DNA from: Macrostomum hystrix
Lineage: Eukaryota > Platyhelminthes > Macrostomidae
Direction of reading: 5' to 3'
DNA length: 64,000 nt
NCBI GenBank assembly: GCA_950097015.1
Contig: CATNEN010000001.1
Coordinates: 7,807,001-7,871,000 of the forward strand
Shown piece by piece: positions 25,577 to 42,758 of this stretch. The notes under the pieces were generated by a model. It saw only the letters and a program-made list of their open reading frames with translations. It did not search any database and was not told where the DNA came from. The first letter of the stretch is position 1. Each line of letters starts with the position of its first letter. The translations under genes and the position numbers were made by a program.

Positions 25577-28500
25577 TCAGTCTGCTTCAAAGAACTCCAA
25601 CAGAGTCTGCAGATCGTAGCTCTGCAGGCATTGCATCAGGGCTGAGACTCGAGATTTCACATTCTGGCCTTGGAACTTGTACTTGTCTATATAGAGATCT
25701 GTGATCATGCCTGGAATGGAATTGGCCGGGTGGGTGAGTCTCCGGTTAGATCACTGGGTTGGACGGTAGCTTGACGATCAATGAAAATATTCTATCGAAA
25801 ATAGAGAAACTGATTATTTTTTAATGTTTAGATAGTCTAGATTACCTTTTTAGCTAACTCTAGCAAAAAATTTTCTATCGATTTAGTATCGATAGACTTC
25901 AAAAATCGATTGAGTAGACTCAAACAAATGAATTGAGTAGACTCAAACAAATTAACTGAGTAGACTCAAACTAATTAACTGAGTAGACTCAAACTAATTA
26001 ACTGAGTAGACTCAAACTAATTAACTGAGTAGACTCAAACAAATTAACTGAGTAGACTCAAACTAATCAATTGAGTAGACTCAAACAAATTAACTGAGTA
26101 GACTCAAACTAATCAATTGAGTAGACTCAAACTAATCAATTGAGTAGACTCAAACAAATTAACTGAGTAGACTCAAACTAATCAATTGAGTAGACTCAAA
26201 CAAATTAACTGAGTAGACTCAAACTAATCAATTGAGTAGACTCAAACTAATCAATTGAGTAGACTCAGACAAATTAACTGAGTAGACTCAAACTAATCAA
26301 TTGAGTAGGCTCAAACAAATTAACTGAGTAGACTCAAACTAATCAATTGAGTAGGCTCAAACAAATTAACTGAGTAGACTCAAACTAATCAATTGAGTAG
26401 ACTCAAACTAATCAATTGAGTAGACTCAAACAAATTAACTGAGTAGACTCAAACTAATCAATTGAGTAGGCTCAAACAAATTAACTGAGTAGACTCAAAC
26501 TAATCAATTGAGTAGACTCAAACTAATCAATTGAGTAGACTCAAACAAATTAACTGAGTAGACTCAAACTAATCAATTGAGTAGGCTCAAACAAATTAAC
26601 TGAGTAGACTCAAACTAATCAATTGAGTAGACTCAAACTAATCAATTGAGTAGACTCAAACAAATCGGTTGTGTTGACTTAAACAAATATTTTGGAGCAG
26701 ACTCAAACAAATCTATTGATATAGCTCATTAAGTGTCAAAACAAAAAACTAATAATAAAGCTACAAACCGTAGAGTCTCTCCAGGTGAGCCGGTTGGCGT
26801 TTAAACATTCTTTGCAACTCGTCTGCTTCTAGTAGAATTTGGCGATACTCGTCGGACAGAAAGTCTGCGGACTGTTCGCTGAGCATGAGCTCACGAAGCG
26901 GTTCAATCAGCGCGACCCGTTTCGCTAGCACGAGCAGTGATTCCAGCTTTGGTGCGATCAGCCTTATGGTGTGACTCACGGATCGATCATTTACCTGGTT
27001 TGAGCAGTCAATGAATGGATAGTAGAATCGCTATAGGAGAAAAGAGGATGGGAAGGATTGGGGGCTTGTCGACGATCAATTTACGTCGTTTAGGTCCAAC
27101 CTCCAAGGTACAGTGAGATTGTACACTGCCTGACGATGAGAAAGTCAGGACAGATGTACACACCTGTGTTCAGTATCTGTGTCCGTGTGTGCTCAGGAGT
27201 CAGCGAAATGGGCAGAATTGCCTCCTTGCTGGCTGCGGGTCTAGTGTCACCAAATGATGTGCTGATAGCAGAGAACTAAGTTTTATTTAAGTCGATCGTC
27301 TGTTCATTGATTGATAAATAATAAGAATCACAACAGTATGAACTCAAAAGTGGAGCTACCTCATAGGCAATCTGCAGTGCAATCTTCCTCTTCGTGGCCT
27401 CCTTACTGAGGCACTCCTTGATGATGGAGATGGTGGACAAGTTGTCGGATTTGAAAACAGCTTCGCCCTTCTTGTAGCGCACTTCAAACTGAGTACCCAG
27501 GAAGGTGTTCTCAAACACTAGCCAGCCGGTTTCGTCAGCTGGCGCCTTCTCTGGCACTTCGCCAACCAGGAAGGCGACCCAGTGATGAATCTCGGCTAGG
27601 GAAAACGCGCCAGTCAGTGTCAGGCTGTTCAATGGACGAGTTTCGTCCAGTTCGTGAGCTCGACGATGCAACGATAGCGGCTTGATGTGATAGGCCAGTA
27701 GCTGACAGACTTTGGGCTGCAGGCGAGGTGTCACGTACGCCATGAGGGTGCCGTAGTGGCCCTCAATTGTGCGAACCTTTATCTCCAACCGAGTGGTGTT
27801 AGCTTGGCACCTGTGATTAGGGAGTTCAAATATTAATGGACTTTAGGAATTAGCATTCTGATACAGCTGACTGCAATAAAAGCCTAACATCTGAGAACAG
27901 AATGGGATAATGTGAGAACAGAATGAGATAATGTGAGAACAGAATGGGATAATGTGAGAACAGAATGAGATAATGTGAGAACAGAATGGGATAATGTGAG
28001 AAAAGAATGGGATAATGTGAGAACATAATGGGATAATGTGAGAACATAATGGGATAATGTGAGAACAGAATGGGATAATGTGAGAACATAATGGGATAAT
28101 GTGAGAACATAATGGGATAATGTGAGAACAGAATGGGATAATGTGAGAACATAATGGGATAATGTGAGAACATAATGGGATAATGTGAGAACATAATGGG
28201 ATAATGTGAGAACAGAATGGGATAATGTGAGAACAGAATGGGATAATGTGAGAACAGAATGGGATAATGTGACAACAGAATGGCATAATGTGAGAATAGA
28301 ATGGGATAATGTGAGAACAGAATGGGATAATGTGAGAACAGAATGGGATAATGTGAGAACAAAATAGGATAATGTGAGAACAGAATGGGATAATGTGACA
28401 ACAGAATGGCATAATGTGAGAATAGAATGGGATAATGTGAGAACATAATGGGATAATGTGAGAACAGAATGGGATAATGTGAGAATAGAATGGGATAATG

Positions 28501-31500
28501 TGAGAACAGAATGGGATAATGTGACAACAGAATGGCATAATGTGAGAATAGAATGGGATAATGTGAGAACAGAATGGGATAATGTGAGAACAGAATGGGA
28601 TAATGTGAGAACAGAATGGGATAATGTGAGAACAGAATAGAATAATGTGAGAACAGAATGGGATAATGTGAGAACAGAATGAGATAATGTGAGAAAAAAT
28701 GCTGGAATTACGCTAGACGTTTAAATAAAAACAGGGAAGTGTCGATTTTATAGAAGGTTGTATTGCTGTTTTAAGACAGTATGTTGTTGATACTTTCAGT
28801 TGAGTATATTGTATAGAGGCAGTTATTTGATTTTCGAATCTTGAAAATATGATTAAAGGTTAGATGCTAGACTGTGAAATTTCAGCCTCTGAAATCAAGG
28901 CCCGATTATGTTTATCCTTTGGTTTTATCGGTAGATCATATTTCGTCTCGGGATAAAACTTGATTTGAGGAAACTGGATACGAGAAATTATCATGCAAAC
29001 CAATAGTATCGAAATTCATCGTGACAGTGGAATTCAAACTTTACCTAGAACCAAAACTATCAACCAAAAACCAAAAGATAGTTTAGTAAAGACGAGAAAC
29101 AGTCACGACTAGTCTAGACTAATAAAATTTCTAGTTAAGTAAATAGCATTAATCAAAAAATTATCTAAATCCAACAATAAACACCTGATTTTGAAGTCTA
29201 AAATACTATTCTCAAGTTTACCAAGTTACACTAGTATCTAACATGTTACATTAGTATCTAACAGGTTACACTAGTATCTAAAAGGTTACACTAGTATCTA
29301 AAAGGTTACACTAGTATCTAACAGGTTACACTAGTATCTAACAGGTTAGCACTAGTATCTAACAGGCTACACTAGTATCTAACAGGTTACACTAGTATCT
29401 AACAGGCTACACTAGTATCTAACAGGTTACACTAGTATCTAACAGGCTACAATAGTATCTAACAGGTTACACTAGTATCTAACAGGTTAGCACTAGTATC
29501 TAACAGGCTACACTAGTATCTAACAGGTTACACTAGTATCTAACAGGCTACACTAGTATCTAACAGGTTACACTAGTATCTAACAGGCTACAATAGTATC
29601 TAACAGGTTACACTAGTATCTAACAGGTTAGCACTAGTATCTAACAGGCTACACTAGTATCTAACAGGTTACACTAGTATCTAACAGGTTACACTAGTAT
29701 CTAACAGGTTACACTAGTATCTAACAGGTTACACTAGTATCTAACAGGCTACACTAGTATCTAACAGGTTACCCTAGTATCTAACAGGTTACACTAGCAT
29801 CTAACAGGTTACACTAGTATCTAACAGGTTACACTAGTATCTAACAGGTTACACTAGTATCTAACAGGTTACACTAGTATCTAACAGGTTACACTAGTAT
29901 CTAACAGGTTACACTAGTATCTAACAGGTTACACTAGTATCTAACAGGTTACACTAGTATCTAACAGGTTACATTAGTATCTAACAGGTTACACTAGTAT
30001 CTAACAGGTTACACTAGTATCTAATAGGTTACACTAGTATCTAACAGGTTACACTAGTATCTAACAGGTTACACTAGTATCTAACAGTTTACACTAGTAT
30101 CTAACAGGTTACACTAGTATCTAACAGGTTACACTAGTATCTAACAGGTTACACTAGTATCTAACAGGTTAGCACTAGTATCTAACAGGCTACACTAGTA
30201 TCTAACAGGTTACACTAGTATCTAACAGGCTACACTAGTATATAACAGGTTACACTAGTATCTAACAGGTTACACTAGTATCTAAACAGTTAAACTAGTA
30301 TCTAAAAGGTTACACTAGTATCTAACAGGTTACACTAGTATCTAACAGGTTACATTAGTATCTAACAGGTTACACTAGTATCTAACAGGTTACACTAGTA
30401 TCTAATAGGTTACACTAGTATCTAACAGGTTACACTAGTATCTAACAGGTTACACTAGTATCTAACAGTTTACACTAGTATCTAACAGGTTACACTAGTA
30501 TCTAACAGGTTACACTAGTATCTAACAGGTTACACTAGTATCTAACAGGTTAGCACTAGTATCTAACAGGCTACACTAGTATCTAACAGGTTACACTAGT
30601 ATCTAACAGGCTACACTAGTATATAACAGGTTACACTAGTATCTAACAGGTTACACTAGTATCTAAACAGTTAAACTAGTATCTAAAAGGTTACACTAGT
30701 ATCTAACAGGTTACACTAGTATCTAACAGGTTAGCACTAGTATCTAACAGGCTACACTAGTATCTAACAGGTTACACTAGTATCTAACAGGCTACATTAG
30801 TATCTAACAGGTTACCCTAGTATCTAACAGGTTACACTAGTATCTAACAGGCTACACTAGTATCTAACAGGTTACACTAGTATCTAACAGGTTACACTAG
30901 TGTCTAACAGGTTACACTAGTATCTAACAGGTTACACTAGTATCTAACAGGTTACACTAGTATCTAACAGGTTACACTAGTATCTAACAGGTTACACTAG
31001 TATCTAACAGGCTACACTAGTATCTAACAGGTTACACTAGTATCTAACAGGTTACACTAGTATCTAACAGGTTACATTAGTATCTAACAGGTTACACTAG
31101 TATCTAACAGGCTACACTAGTATATAACAGGTTACACTAGTATCTAACAGGTTACACTAGTATCTAAACAGTTAAACTAGTATCTAAAAGGTTACACTAG
31201 TATCTAACAGGTTACACTAGTATCTAACAGGCTACACTAGTATCTAACAGGTTAGCACTAGTATCTAACAGGTTACACTAGTATCTAACAGGTTACACTA
31301 GTATCTAACAGGTTACACTAGTATCTAACAGGTTAGCACTAGTATCTAACAGGCTACACTAGTATCTAACAGGTTACACTAGTATCTAACAGGCTACACT
31401 AGTATCTAACAGGTTACACTAGTATCTAACAGGTTACACTAGTATCTAACAGGTTACACTAGTATCTAACAGGTTACACTAGTATCTAACAGGCTACAAT

Positions 31501-34500
31501 AGTATCTAACAGTATTCTCACCTGTAAGTAGCCAATAGGTGGTTGCCCTCATCTGGGTTCACTGCACTCAAGCTGACCACAGCCGAGTTTTTGTCCGTGT
31601 CCATGATGTCTATGGGCACATCCGATTGCAGCAGCAGATTGTCTATGGGAGCCTGACATTCGATTGTCAATGTGTAAGCCGCATCAACAGGTGTCAGGAT
31701 AAATCTGTCATTGATGTCGAACAGGGGTACCGCAGACACAGCGTTGCCTTTGGTGGACATTGTCTGGTATTTGTCGCGTTCTTTTTCCACTTTTTGTTGC
31801 AGCTGGCCGATCTCGTCTCTGAGTTGCAGTGTGGAAAAATCGGTTGCAAGTACTCATAACTAGTGAGATGAAGATGGCCGTGGTATGAATGAGAAGTTGC
31901 GTGGTACTAGATGTAGGGTATGAGATGTAGGGTATGAGATGCAGGGTATGAGATGCAGGGTAAAAATGAGGGGCATGAGATGCAGGGTATGCAATGAAGG
32001 ATGTGAAATGCAGGGTATGAGATGCAGGGTATAGGTGTGTCAGGAGTGGAAAGATTGGGAGTTAAAGAGGTTGTATGAGATGACAGTAGAGGTGAAAGAG
32101 AGATTTAAGGGAATTTGAAAGTTAAGTGTCTAAGGGATATTCTAATCTAAATATTACTTGATGAATCTAGAATGAAGTAAAGTAACTGGCAAAAAAAGTT
32201 CAACAGAAAAAAAGGTAGCACAGTCAGCAGCTTGCCTGAGTCCCTCCAGTTTTCCGTTTCCGGCACCGGTTGAAGCTCTGGCAGCTCCGGTTGCATCAGC
32301 ACCAGTGGAACTTTCTAGAACAGCTCTGGTTAGGCCGAAAATCCAGCCTACAGACAGTCAGGTTTTCGGTTACTCCTATTGTCTTGGAGTAGTGTCTAAC
32401 AGGTTTGAGCAGTGTCTAACAGGTTTGAGCAGTGTCTAACAGGTTTGAGCAGTGTCTAACAGGGTTGTGCAGTGTCTAACAGGTTTGAGCAGTGTCTAAC
32501 AGGTTTGAGCAGTGTCTAACAGGTTTGAGCAGTGTCTAGCAGGTTTGAGCAGTGTCTAGCAGGTTTGAGCAGTGTCTAACAGGTTTGAGCAGTGTCTAAC
32601 AGGTTTGAGCAGTGTCTAGCAGGTTTGAGCAGTGTCTAGCAGGTTTGAGCAGGGTCTAACAGGTTTGAGCAGTGTCTAGCAGGTTTGAGCAGTGTCTAAC
32701 AGGTTTGAGCAGTGTCTAACAGGTTTGAGCAGTGTCTAACAGGTTTGAGCAGTGTCTAACAGGTTTGTGCAGTGTCTAACAGGTTTGAGCAGTGTCTAAC
32801 AGGGTTGTGCAGTGTCTAACAGGTTTGAGCAGTGTCTAACAGGTTTGAGCAGTGTCTAACAGGTTTGAGCAGTGTCTAGCAGGTTTGAGCAGTGTCTAGC
32901 AGGTTTGAGCAGTGTCTAACAGGTTCAAGCAGTGTCTAGCAGGTTCAAGCAGTGTCTAACAGGTTTGAGCAGTGTCTAACAGGTTTGTGCAGTGTCTAAC
33001 AGGTTTGAGCAGTGTCTAACAGGTTTGAGCAGTGTCTAGCAGGTTTGAGCAGTGTCTAACAGGTTTGAGCAGTGTCTAGCAGGTTTGAGCAGTGTCTAAC
33101 AGGTTTGAGCAGTGTCTAACAGGTTTGAGCAGTGTCTAGCAGGTTTGAGCAGTGTCTAGCAGGTTTGAGCAGGAATTATGACCTGAAAGCTTCAGAAAAT
33201 GCTTACCAGCGTAGGTTGAGCAGACAATTTCGTCATAGGATTTCTCGTTAACGATTCCCACAGCCATTCCGGTGATGGTTTCATTGCAGTTCTGTCGTAT
33301 GGAACAGTTTTTGCAAGAATGTGAATTCCCGAATGCACAAAAATTAACAAAAATGATTGCCCCCTAGTACATTAAATGAAAACAATTGCCCTTGTGTTCT
33401 GGAATACTGAGCTGCGAATTAAAGTTTGTCCTGAAAAACCCTTATTCATTATTTCCTACGATTCCCCAAATTTACACTTAACAGGGATTACGTAAATGTG
33501 CGATAAATAGGGATTCCCTAAATGTAAAGTTATCATGTATTTCCTAAATGTACATTTATCATGGATTCCCGTAATGTACACTTATCATAGATTCCCTTAA
33601 TGTACACTTATCATAGATTCCCTTAATGTACACTTATTATGGATTCGCTTAATGTACACTTGTCATGAATTGCCGAAATGTACACTTATCATAGATTCCC
33701 TTAATGTACACTTATTATGGATTCCCTTAATGTACACTTATCATAGATTCCCTTAATGTACACTTATCATGGATTCCCTTAATGTACACTTATCGTGGAT
33801 TCACTTAATGTACACTTGTCGTGAATTGCCTACATGTACACTTATCATAGATTCCCTAAATGTACACTTATCATGGATTCCCTTAATGTACACTTATCAT
33901 GGATTCACTTAATGTACACTTATCATGGATTCCCTTAATGTACACTTATCATGGATTCCCTAAATGTACACTTATCATGCATTCTCCAAATGTTAACTTC
34001 GCGGTGATTTCCGATGGTACTGAATCGGGAATATAATTGGGCAATCCTAAATCACAAAAACCCAACACATTCGCTCACGTAGGACCAACGCAGCACAGGC
34101 TTGTCGTGAATATCGTAGGCATAGATTTCAACGCTGCCGTCTTCGCGGGCAACAATCAGATCCAGCATGCCGTCTCCGGTGATATCGTAACTGTCTATGG
34201 CCGCAACTCCAGCGGAGCTGAGGTCGCTATTAAACACCCACTCTAATTCTGGATCTGAGCCGCACAATTTCAGCAGTCCCAGCGAACCGTCCTCGGTGCC
34301 AAACAGTACTTCGTCGCCATTCTCTCCGCCATTGTTGTTGAAGAGGGCCAGCACTAGGGGCGAACCAGGAAGAGAGACCTCCAGAGTGATCTTGCAGTCC
34401 TGAAAATGAGATTTGACACAATCAAACTCCGTTAAGGTTTCTTAACTATAAGGACTAAGAAGCTCATTCATTGTTTCCGAGGTCACTCTTGTCACTTTCT

Positions 34501-36740
34501 TCATGATTTCTGAGGTCACTCTTGTCACTCTCTTCATGGTTTCTGAGGTCGCTCTTGTCACTATCTTCATGGTTTCTGAGGTCACTCTTGTCACTATCTT
34601 CATGGTTTCTGAGGTCACTCTTGTCACTCTTTTCATGGTTTCTGAGGTCACTCTTGTCACTATCTTCATGGTTTCTGAGGTCACTCTTGTCACTATCTTC
34701 ATGGTTTCTGAGGTCACTCTTGTCACTATCTTCATGGTTTCTGAGGTCACTCTTGTCACTCTTTTCATGGTTTCTGAGGTCACTCTTGTCACTATCTTCA
34801 TGGTTTCTGAGGTCACTCTTGTCACTATCTTCATGGTTTCTTAGTTCACTCTTGTCACTATCTTTATGGTTTCTGAGGTCACTCTTGTCACTCTCTTCAT
34901 GATTTCTGAGGTCACTCTTGTCACTCTCTTCATGATTTCTGAGGTCACTCTTGTCACTCTCTTCATGATTTCTGAGGTCACTCTTGTCACTATCTTCATG
35001 GTTTCTGAGGTCACTCTTGTCACTCTCTTCATGGTTTCTGAGGTCACTCTTGTCACTATCTTCATGGTTTCTGAAGTCACTCTTGTCACTATCTTCATGG
35101 TTTCTGAAGTCACTAAGTTACAATAATAAAATGAAATAAATAATAGTAAATTATTAAGGTTTTATTGCACGATGTAGCCTTAACTGTAGATCTTAACTGG
35201 AATTGAATGATTTTGGCCCCCTTTTACCCATAGACAGTTAAAACGTGCAACAATAATTTAGTCTACGAGTGAAGCAATACATAGTTAATGCACGTTCTAA
35301 ATGTCTATGGCTCAAGCTATGGGTAGATGTAGCAAGTCATGGCCATAGACATTCAAGGCGTGTAACAGACGGCCTTAATTGGTAGACCTAAAAATGCTAG
35401 AAAATTATACACTATATCTAAGCTCAACCACGCCATTATTCTTGGTTTATTAAGAAACAACAGTCACTACTTATAGGTCTTATGAGCCTAATCTCACATT
35501 ACTTTTCAATATGACTATTGCAGCGACTAACCTCCACAATTTTAACGCTTCGATCTTTGCAGGCCAGTACGGGGCATTTTGTACTAGGCAGGATGAGAAT
35601 ATCGTTGATCACTTCTGGACAGAGCAAATAGCCTTTGTCTTTCAGATCTTTGAAATGCGAGAACGACGTGTTTCCAGCCACATAGAGGTCCGATAGATCG
35701 CTGATTGCGCTGGAAGAAAGAATTTCGAACTTCTCGTTTTCCTACTGTAAGTAGGAATAGACGTTTTTTACTAGTAAAACATTGCAAATCAGCTCACATG
35801 GATCGAATAGTCTCGGTCATATTTGTGTCAAATTTTACGAATTGTTTTCCGTTGCGCGAGAAGCCGCTGACTTCAGAGCCCGTGGCAACAAAGATTCGAT
35901 CTCGAGTTTGGCCATCCTTGCCGGCAAGCTCAATTCGGGTGACTTGCTTGCCCAATGCTTGACTGAAGATTGCCTAGAAACCAAACGCAAGTTTTTTTCT
36001 CGGATGTTCAATAATATAAGAGGGAATTCCCTGATGTACAATACTGGGAGAGGGGATTCCCTGATGTACAATAATCCGATAGGGAATTCCCTGATGTACA
36101 ATAATCCGATAGAGAATTCCCCGATGTACAATAATCCGATAGGGAATCCCCTGATGTACAATAATCCGATAGGGAATCCCCTGATGTACAATAATCCGAG
36201 AGGGAATTCTCCTATGTAAAATACTGGGAAACGAGGTGCCCTTGCCTTAGTACTTCATGATCGGAGTCAATAAGGTTTGTTTTCTAATGTAAGGTTAGTT
36301 TCTGGATTGGCCAACCAACGCATGCGAACATTGCTAATCACCTTAGAAACTCACCTTTGGTTCATTCGATTTCAAAGAATAGATATTAAGGACTCCATTG
36401 CGGTCACCAATGCAAACCTTGAATTGTGTTATTTAATATGCTATTTTTTTAGATGTGATTTATTCTGTACTGCTTGTTTGCTTAGTGTCAAAATAATAGG
36501 AGGAGAAGATACCTTCTGTAGTCCATCGGATCCAGGTGGTAGCAGTTTCATACAGTTTCTTGTGGTCACGCCAACCTGAAAGAAGAGAGAATAAAGAAAA
36601 ATTGAATCATATTTCTACCTGCTAATGTAAAAAATGCTAACTGCTAAAAAACTGCTAATATAATCATGCAGTTTTTTATGCCTACTTTAGTCTTAACTGA
36701 CCTGTAGGTAATCCAGTCGTGAAAAGTTAATATCCATCAT
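25577..36740 (-). CDS. BBS7: BBS7, BBSome subunit (12 exons)
   Basis: Exons in transcript order (high to low coordinate): 36740-36702, 36575-36513, 36417-36355, 35973-35798, 35709-35532, 34399-34079, 33291-33207, 32347-32236, 31818-31522, 27810-27360, 26994-26769, 25710-25577. They total 2145 nt, or 714 aa, against 715 aa in human BBS7. Matching landmarks include DYLQVGVT at the exon 1/2 junction, [27 protein letters not shown] in the beta-propeller, QSDVPID and [48 protein letters not shown] and a final EFFEAD. Domain order is N-terminal beta-propeller, coiled coil (exons 8-9), then the appendage/platform region. Known role: part of the octameric BBSome, which moves membrane proteins through cilia. 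The exon 8 donor is GC rather than GT (AG|GCAAGC). Eight of eleven introns carry tandem arrays or a SINE; the first ATG of a tandem ATG ATG is used. Confidence 0.97.
25905..26700. repeat. Minisatellite, 23-bp unit, last BBS7 intron
   Basis: GAGTAGACTCAAACTAATCA-type units alternate between AATCAATT and AATTAACT endings, forming 46- and 69-bp superunits. Confidence 0.96.
27059..27260 (+). mobile_element. SINE-1 copy in BBS7 intron 10 (5'-truncated)
   Basis: It begins at GGGGGCTTGTCG and ends at TCTAGTGTCACCAAATGATGT-type sequence, like the copy at 56 kb. The tRNA-like head is missing. It lies between BBS7 exons 10 and 11, opposite to the gene. Confidence 0.75.
27890..28693. repeat. Minisatellite, 21-bp unit, BBS7 intron 9
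   Basis: About 38 copies of AATGGGATAATGTGAGAACA plus G, with ATAATGG and GACAACAG variants. The period is a multiple of three, giving a false minus-strand ORF of 231 codons. Confidence 0.96.
28694..29215. other. Unique spacer between two arrays in BBS7 intron 9
   Basis: About 520 bp of non-repetitive AT-rich sequence; no exon or element recognised. Confidence 0.4.
29218..31512. repeat. Minisatellite, 20-bp unit, 2.3 kb, BBS7 intron 9
   Basis: Over 110 copies of CACTAGTATCTAACAGGTTA with GGCTAC and GGTTAGCAC variants. Blocks of about 380 bp are themselves duplicated (compare 29980-30300 with 30350-30700). It stops about 10 bp from the donor site of BBS7 exon 9. Confidence 0.97.
31905..32040. 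repeat. Short tandem array, 14-bp unit, BBS7 intron 8
   Basis: Imperfect TGAGATGCAGGGTA copies, some with AGGGTATGAGATG shifts. Confidence 0.8.
32385..33172. repeat. Minisatellite, 20-bp unit, BBS7 intron 7
   Basis: About 39 copies of TGTCTAACAGGTTTGAGCAG, with CTAGC and GGGTTGTGC variants. The core TCTAACAGGTT is shared with the 29.2-31.5-kb array in another intron of this gene. Confidence 0.97.
33520..33990. repeat. Minisatellite, 26-bp unit, BBS7 intron 6
   Basis: About 18 copies built on TTAATGTACACTTATCATGG plus ATTCCC. Confidence 0.95.
34460..35115. repeat. Minisatellite, 33-bp unit, BBS7 intron 5
   Basis: About 20 copies with TCACTCTTGTCACTATCTTC and ATGGTTTCTGAGG. The period is a multiple of three, hence false ORFs on both strands. 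Confidence 0.96.
36010..36222. repeat. Minisatellite, 30-bp unit, BBS7 intron 3
   Basis: Seven copies of GATGTACAATAATCCGATAG plus GGAATTCCCT. Confidence 0.93.
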
Positions 36741-36896
36741 CTTGCTGCTTTTAACTGAAATATGAAGACGGAAATACTTTTATTATTACTTAAAAAAATA
36801 TTATATACCTATCTAGATCATTATTCTTTTGATATTAATTCCTATTTAAATGTTGCAAATTAAAGTCAAGAGAATTTTCTGCCAAAAACTATAAAA

Positions 36897-37279
36897 ATGC
36901 GACTATTAAGTAAGTAAGCACCTCTTTTAACTGTTTATCTTGACTTTTTACTGTTAGAATTGAGTTGTTTTTTTGAGAAATATATCAAAACCTGCTGAAC
37001 CTTTTTAGGAAACTTAGTGCTTGATATTTTGGCCAATTTTTTTACATGTCGTACTTGTCTATTAACAATTTTAGAATCAATATAGAAATGTTATGCACTG
37101 ATTTTCAGAGCTTAGAAATGATGTGCGTATGAACCTTGCAATGCTATATACATGCGTACTTTATAAATCACTCATATCTCTTCATCTCAGTGGAGTTTCT
37201 AGACATTGATGTCATGCAGAAAATGCTAGAGCAGAAGGGTGCCGTTTTCCCAACTAATAGAGCAGTTGCTAAGCAGTAA
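36897..37279 (+). CDS. Candidate two-exon micro-ORF between BBS7 and RAB11
   Basis: A short open frame follows a good acceptor (TCTTCATCTCAG, ending 37190). It reads EFLDIDVMQKMLEQKGAVFP and on to a TAA at 37277-37279. Upstream, ATGCGACTATTAA at 36897-36909 precedes GTAAGTAAG and would supply a start in the right phase, giving 33 aa. The second exon looks coding but I recognise no family. It may be the last exon of a gene whose other exons I missed, or chance. Confidence 0.25.
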
Positions 37280-37468
37280 GCAAAACCCCAAAAGAATATT
37301 GTGATAGTTTATGTCATAAAAACGTAGAGTTTTAGTTTTTTCGACTATACATTTAGTATCCGACTTTCAAAGGAAGCCTCTATAGACTAAAGTTATTATC
37401 TTAAAGCCAATTAAAGCAAAAAATCGGTAAGCAATTTCTAATATGGTTGTTTAAGTAAGAAGTTGTTT

Positions 37469-37600
37469 AGTATTATACACTAGCACATTAATAAACTTGA
37501 TTCAAGCGACTCGATTTCTAATCCCGTTAACTGAAGTATTATACACTAGCACATTAATAAACTTGATTCAAGCGACTCGATTTCTAATCCCGTTAACTGA
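37469..37600. repeat. Exact 66-bp tandem duplication
   Basis: Positions 37469-37534 are repeated without change at 37535-37600; each copy begins AGTATTATACACTAGCAC and ends CCCGTTAACTGA. Confidence 0.97.
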
Positions 37601-38169
37601 AGTAATTACTGAGTTTACTAAATATCGTACTAATATAAAAGTAACGACAAATCGTTTATAAAAAGGATAAATTATTGAGGAGAACATATCAGGAACAGTT
37701 TCGTGTTTCATTATCAAGCTACAGATCATTTTAGCGTAATTGCACGCGCGCGCTTGTATTCAATGTTTCGAAACGATAAAAAATTAAGAAATGCTTCAAA
37801 TTAAATAATGTAAGAGTATGGTGCTTATGTAAACACATAAACTAAAACAAAACAAAACACAAATTATATTAAAAATACTTTTCACATAAAATAGTTTGTA
37901 CCGAGCGAAATCTAATATAAATACTTTTTTACAAAGATTTATCTAAAAAGTTAATGTGTGAATTGATGAATTACATTTGCTATCAGCAATTAGACCAGCC
38001 AGCCAGCCAGCCAGCCACGCCTATTGCAAAACCTGCAACTGTAGAATTACCCTCTCTTTCAATAAAAGAGGCAACTACATCTTTCAATATTTCATATTAT
38101 AACTTTAACCTTTAATTTGACTAGGGACTATCGCTCTTAATCTTGAACTTTATAACATAAAAAAATTGC

Positions 38170-42615
<4,446 letters not shown>

Positions 42616-42758
42616 GCGCAATAACTTCTTTATTTTTACTTTATTTATGTAATTTTCAGCTTTTTTCTATTCAGGGAATAATTGGAAACTATAATTTACT
42701 CTAGTTTAGGAATAGTCGTACTAAAAAATTAACCCAAAAAATCACAGGAACCAAAACT

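Larger units (their letters stand above)
36741..38169. promoter_or_regulatory. Shared upstream region between BBS7 and RAB11
   Basis: The two genes diverge from this 1.43-kb gap. It holds a candidate micro-ORF exon pair, an exact 66-bp tandem duplication, a (CCAG)n run near 37995 and otherwise AT-rich sequence. No core promoter motif is convincing. Confidence 0.4.

Noticed and set aside
27843-28538. 231-codon minus frame of CSHIIPF repeats
   Set aside because: 21-bp array within a BBS7 intron; human BBS7 has no such insert and the flanking exons join without it.
27890-33172. CRISPR-like arrays
   Set aside because: Repeats are directly adjacent with no unique spacers, in introns of an animal gene.
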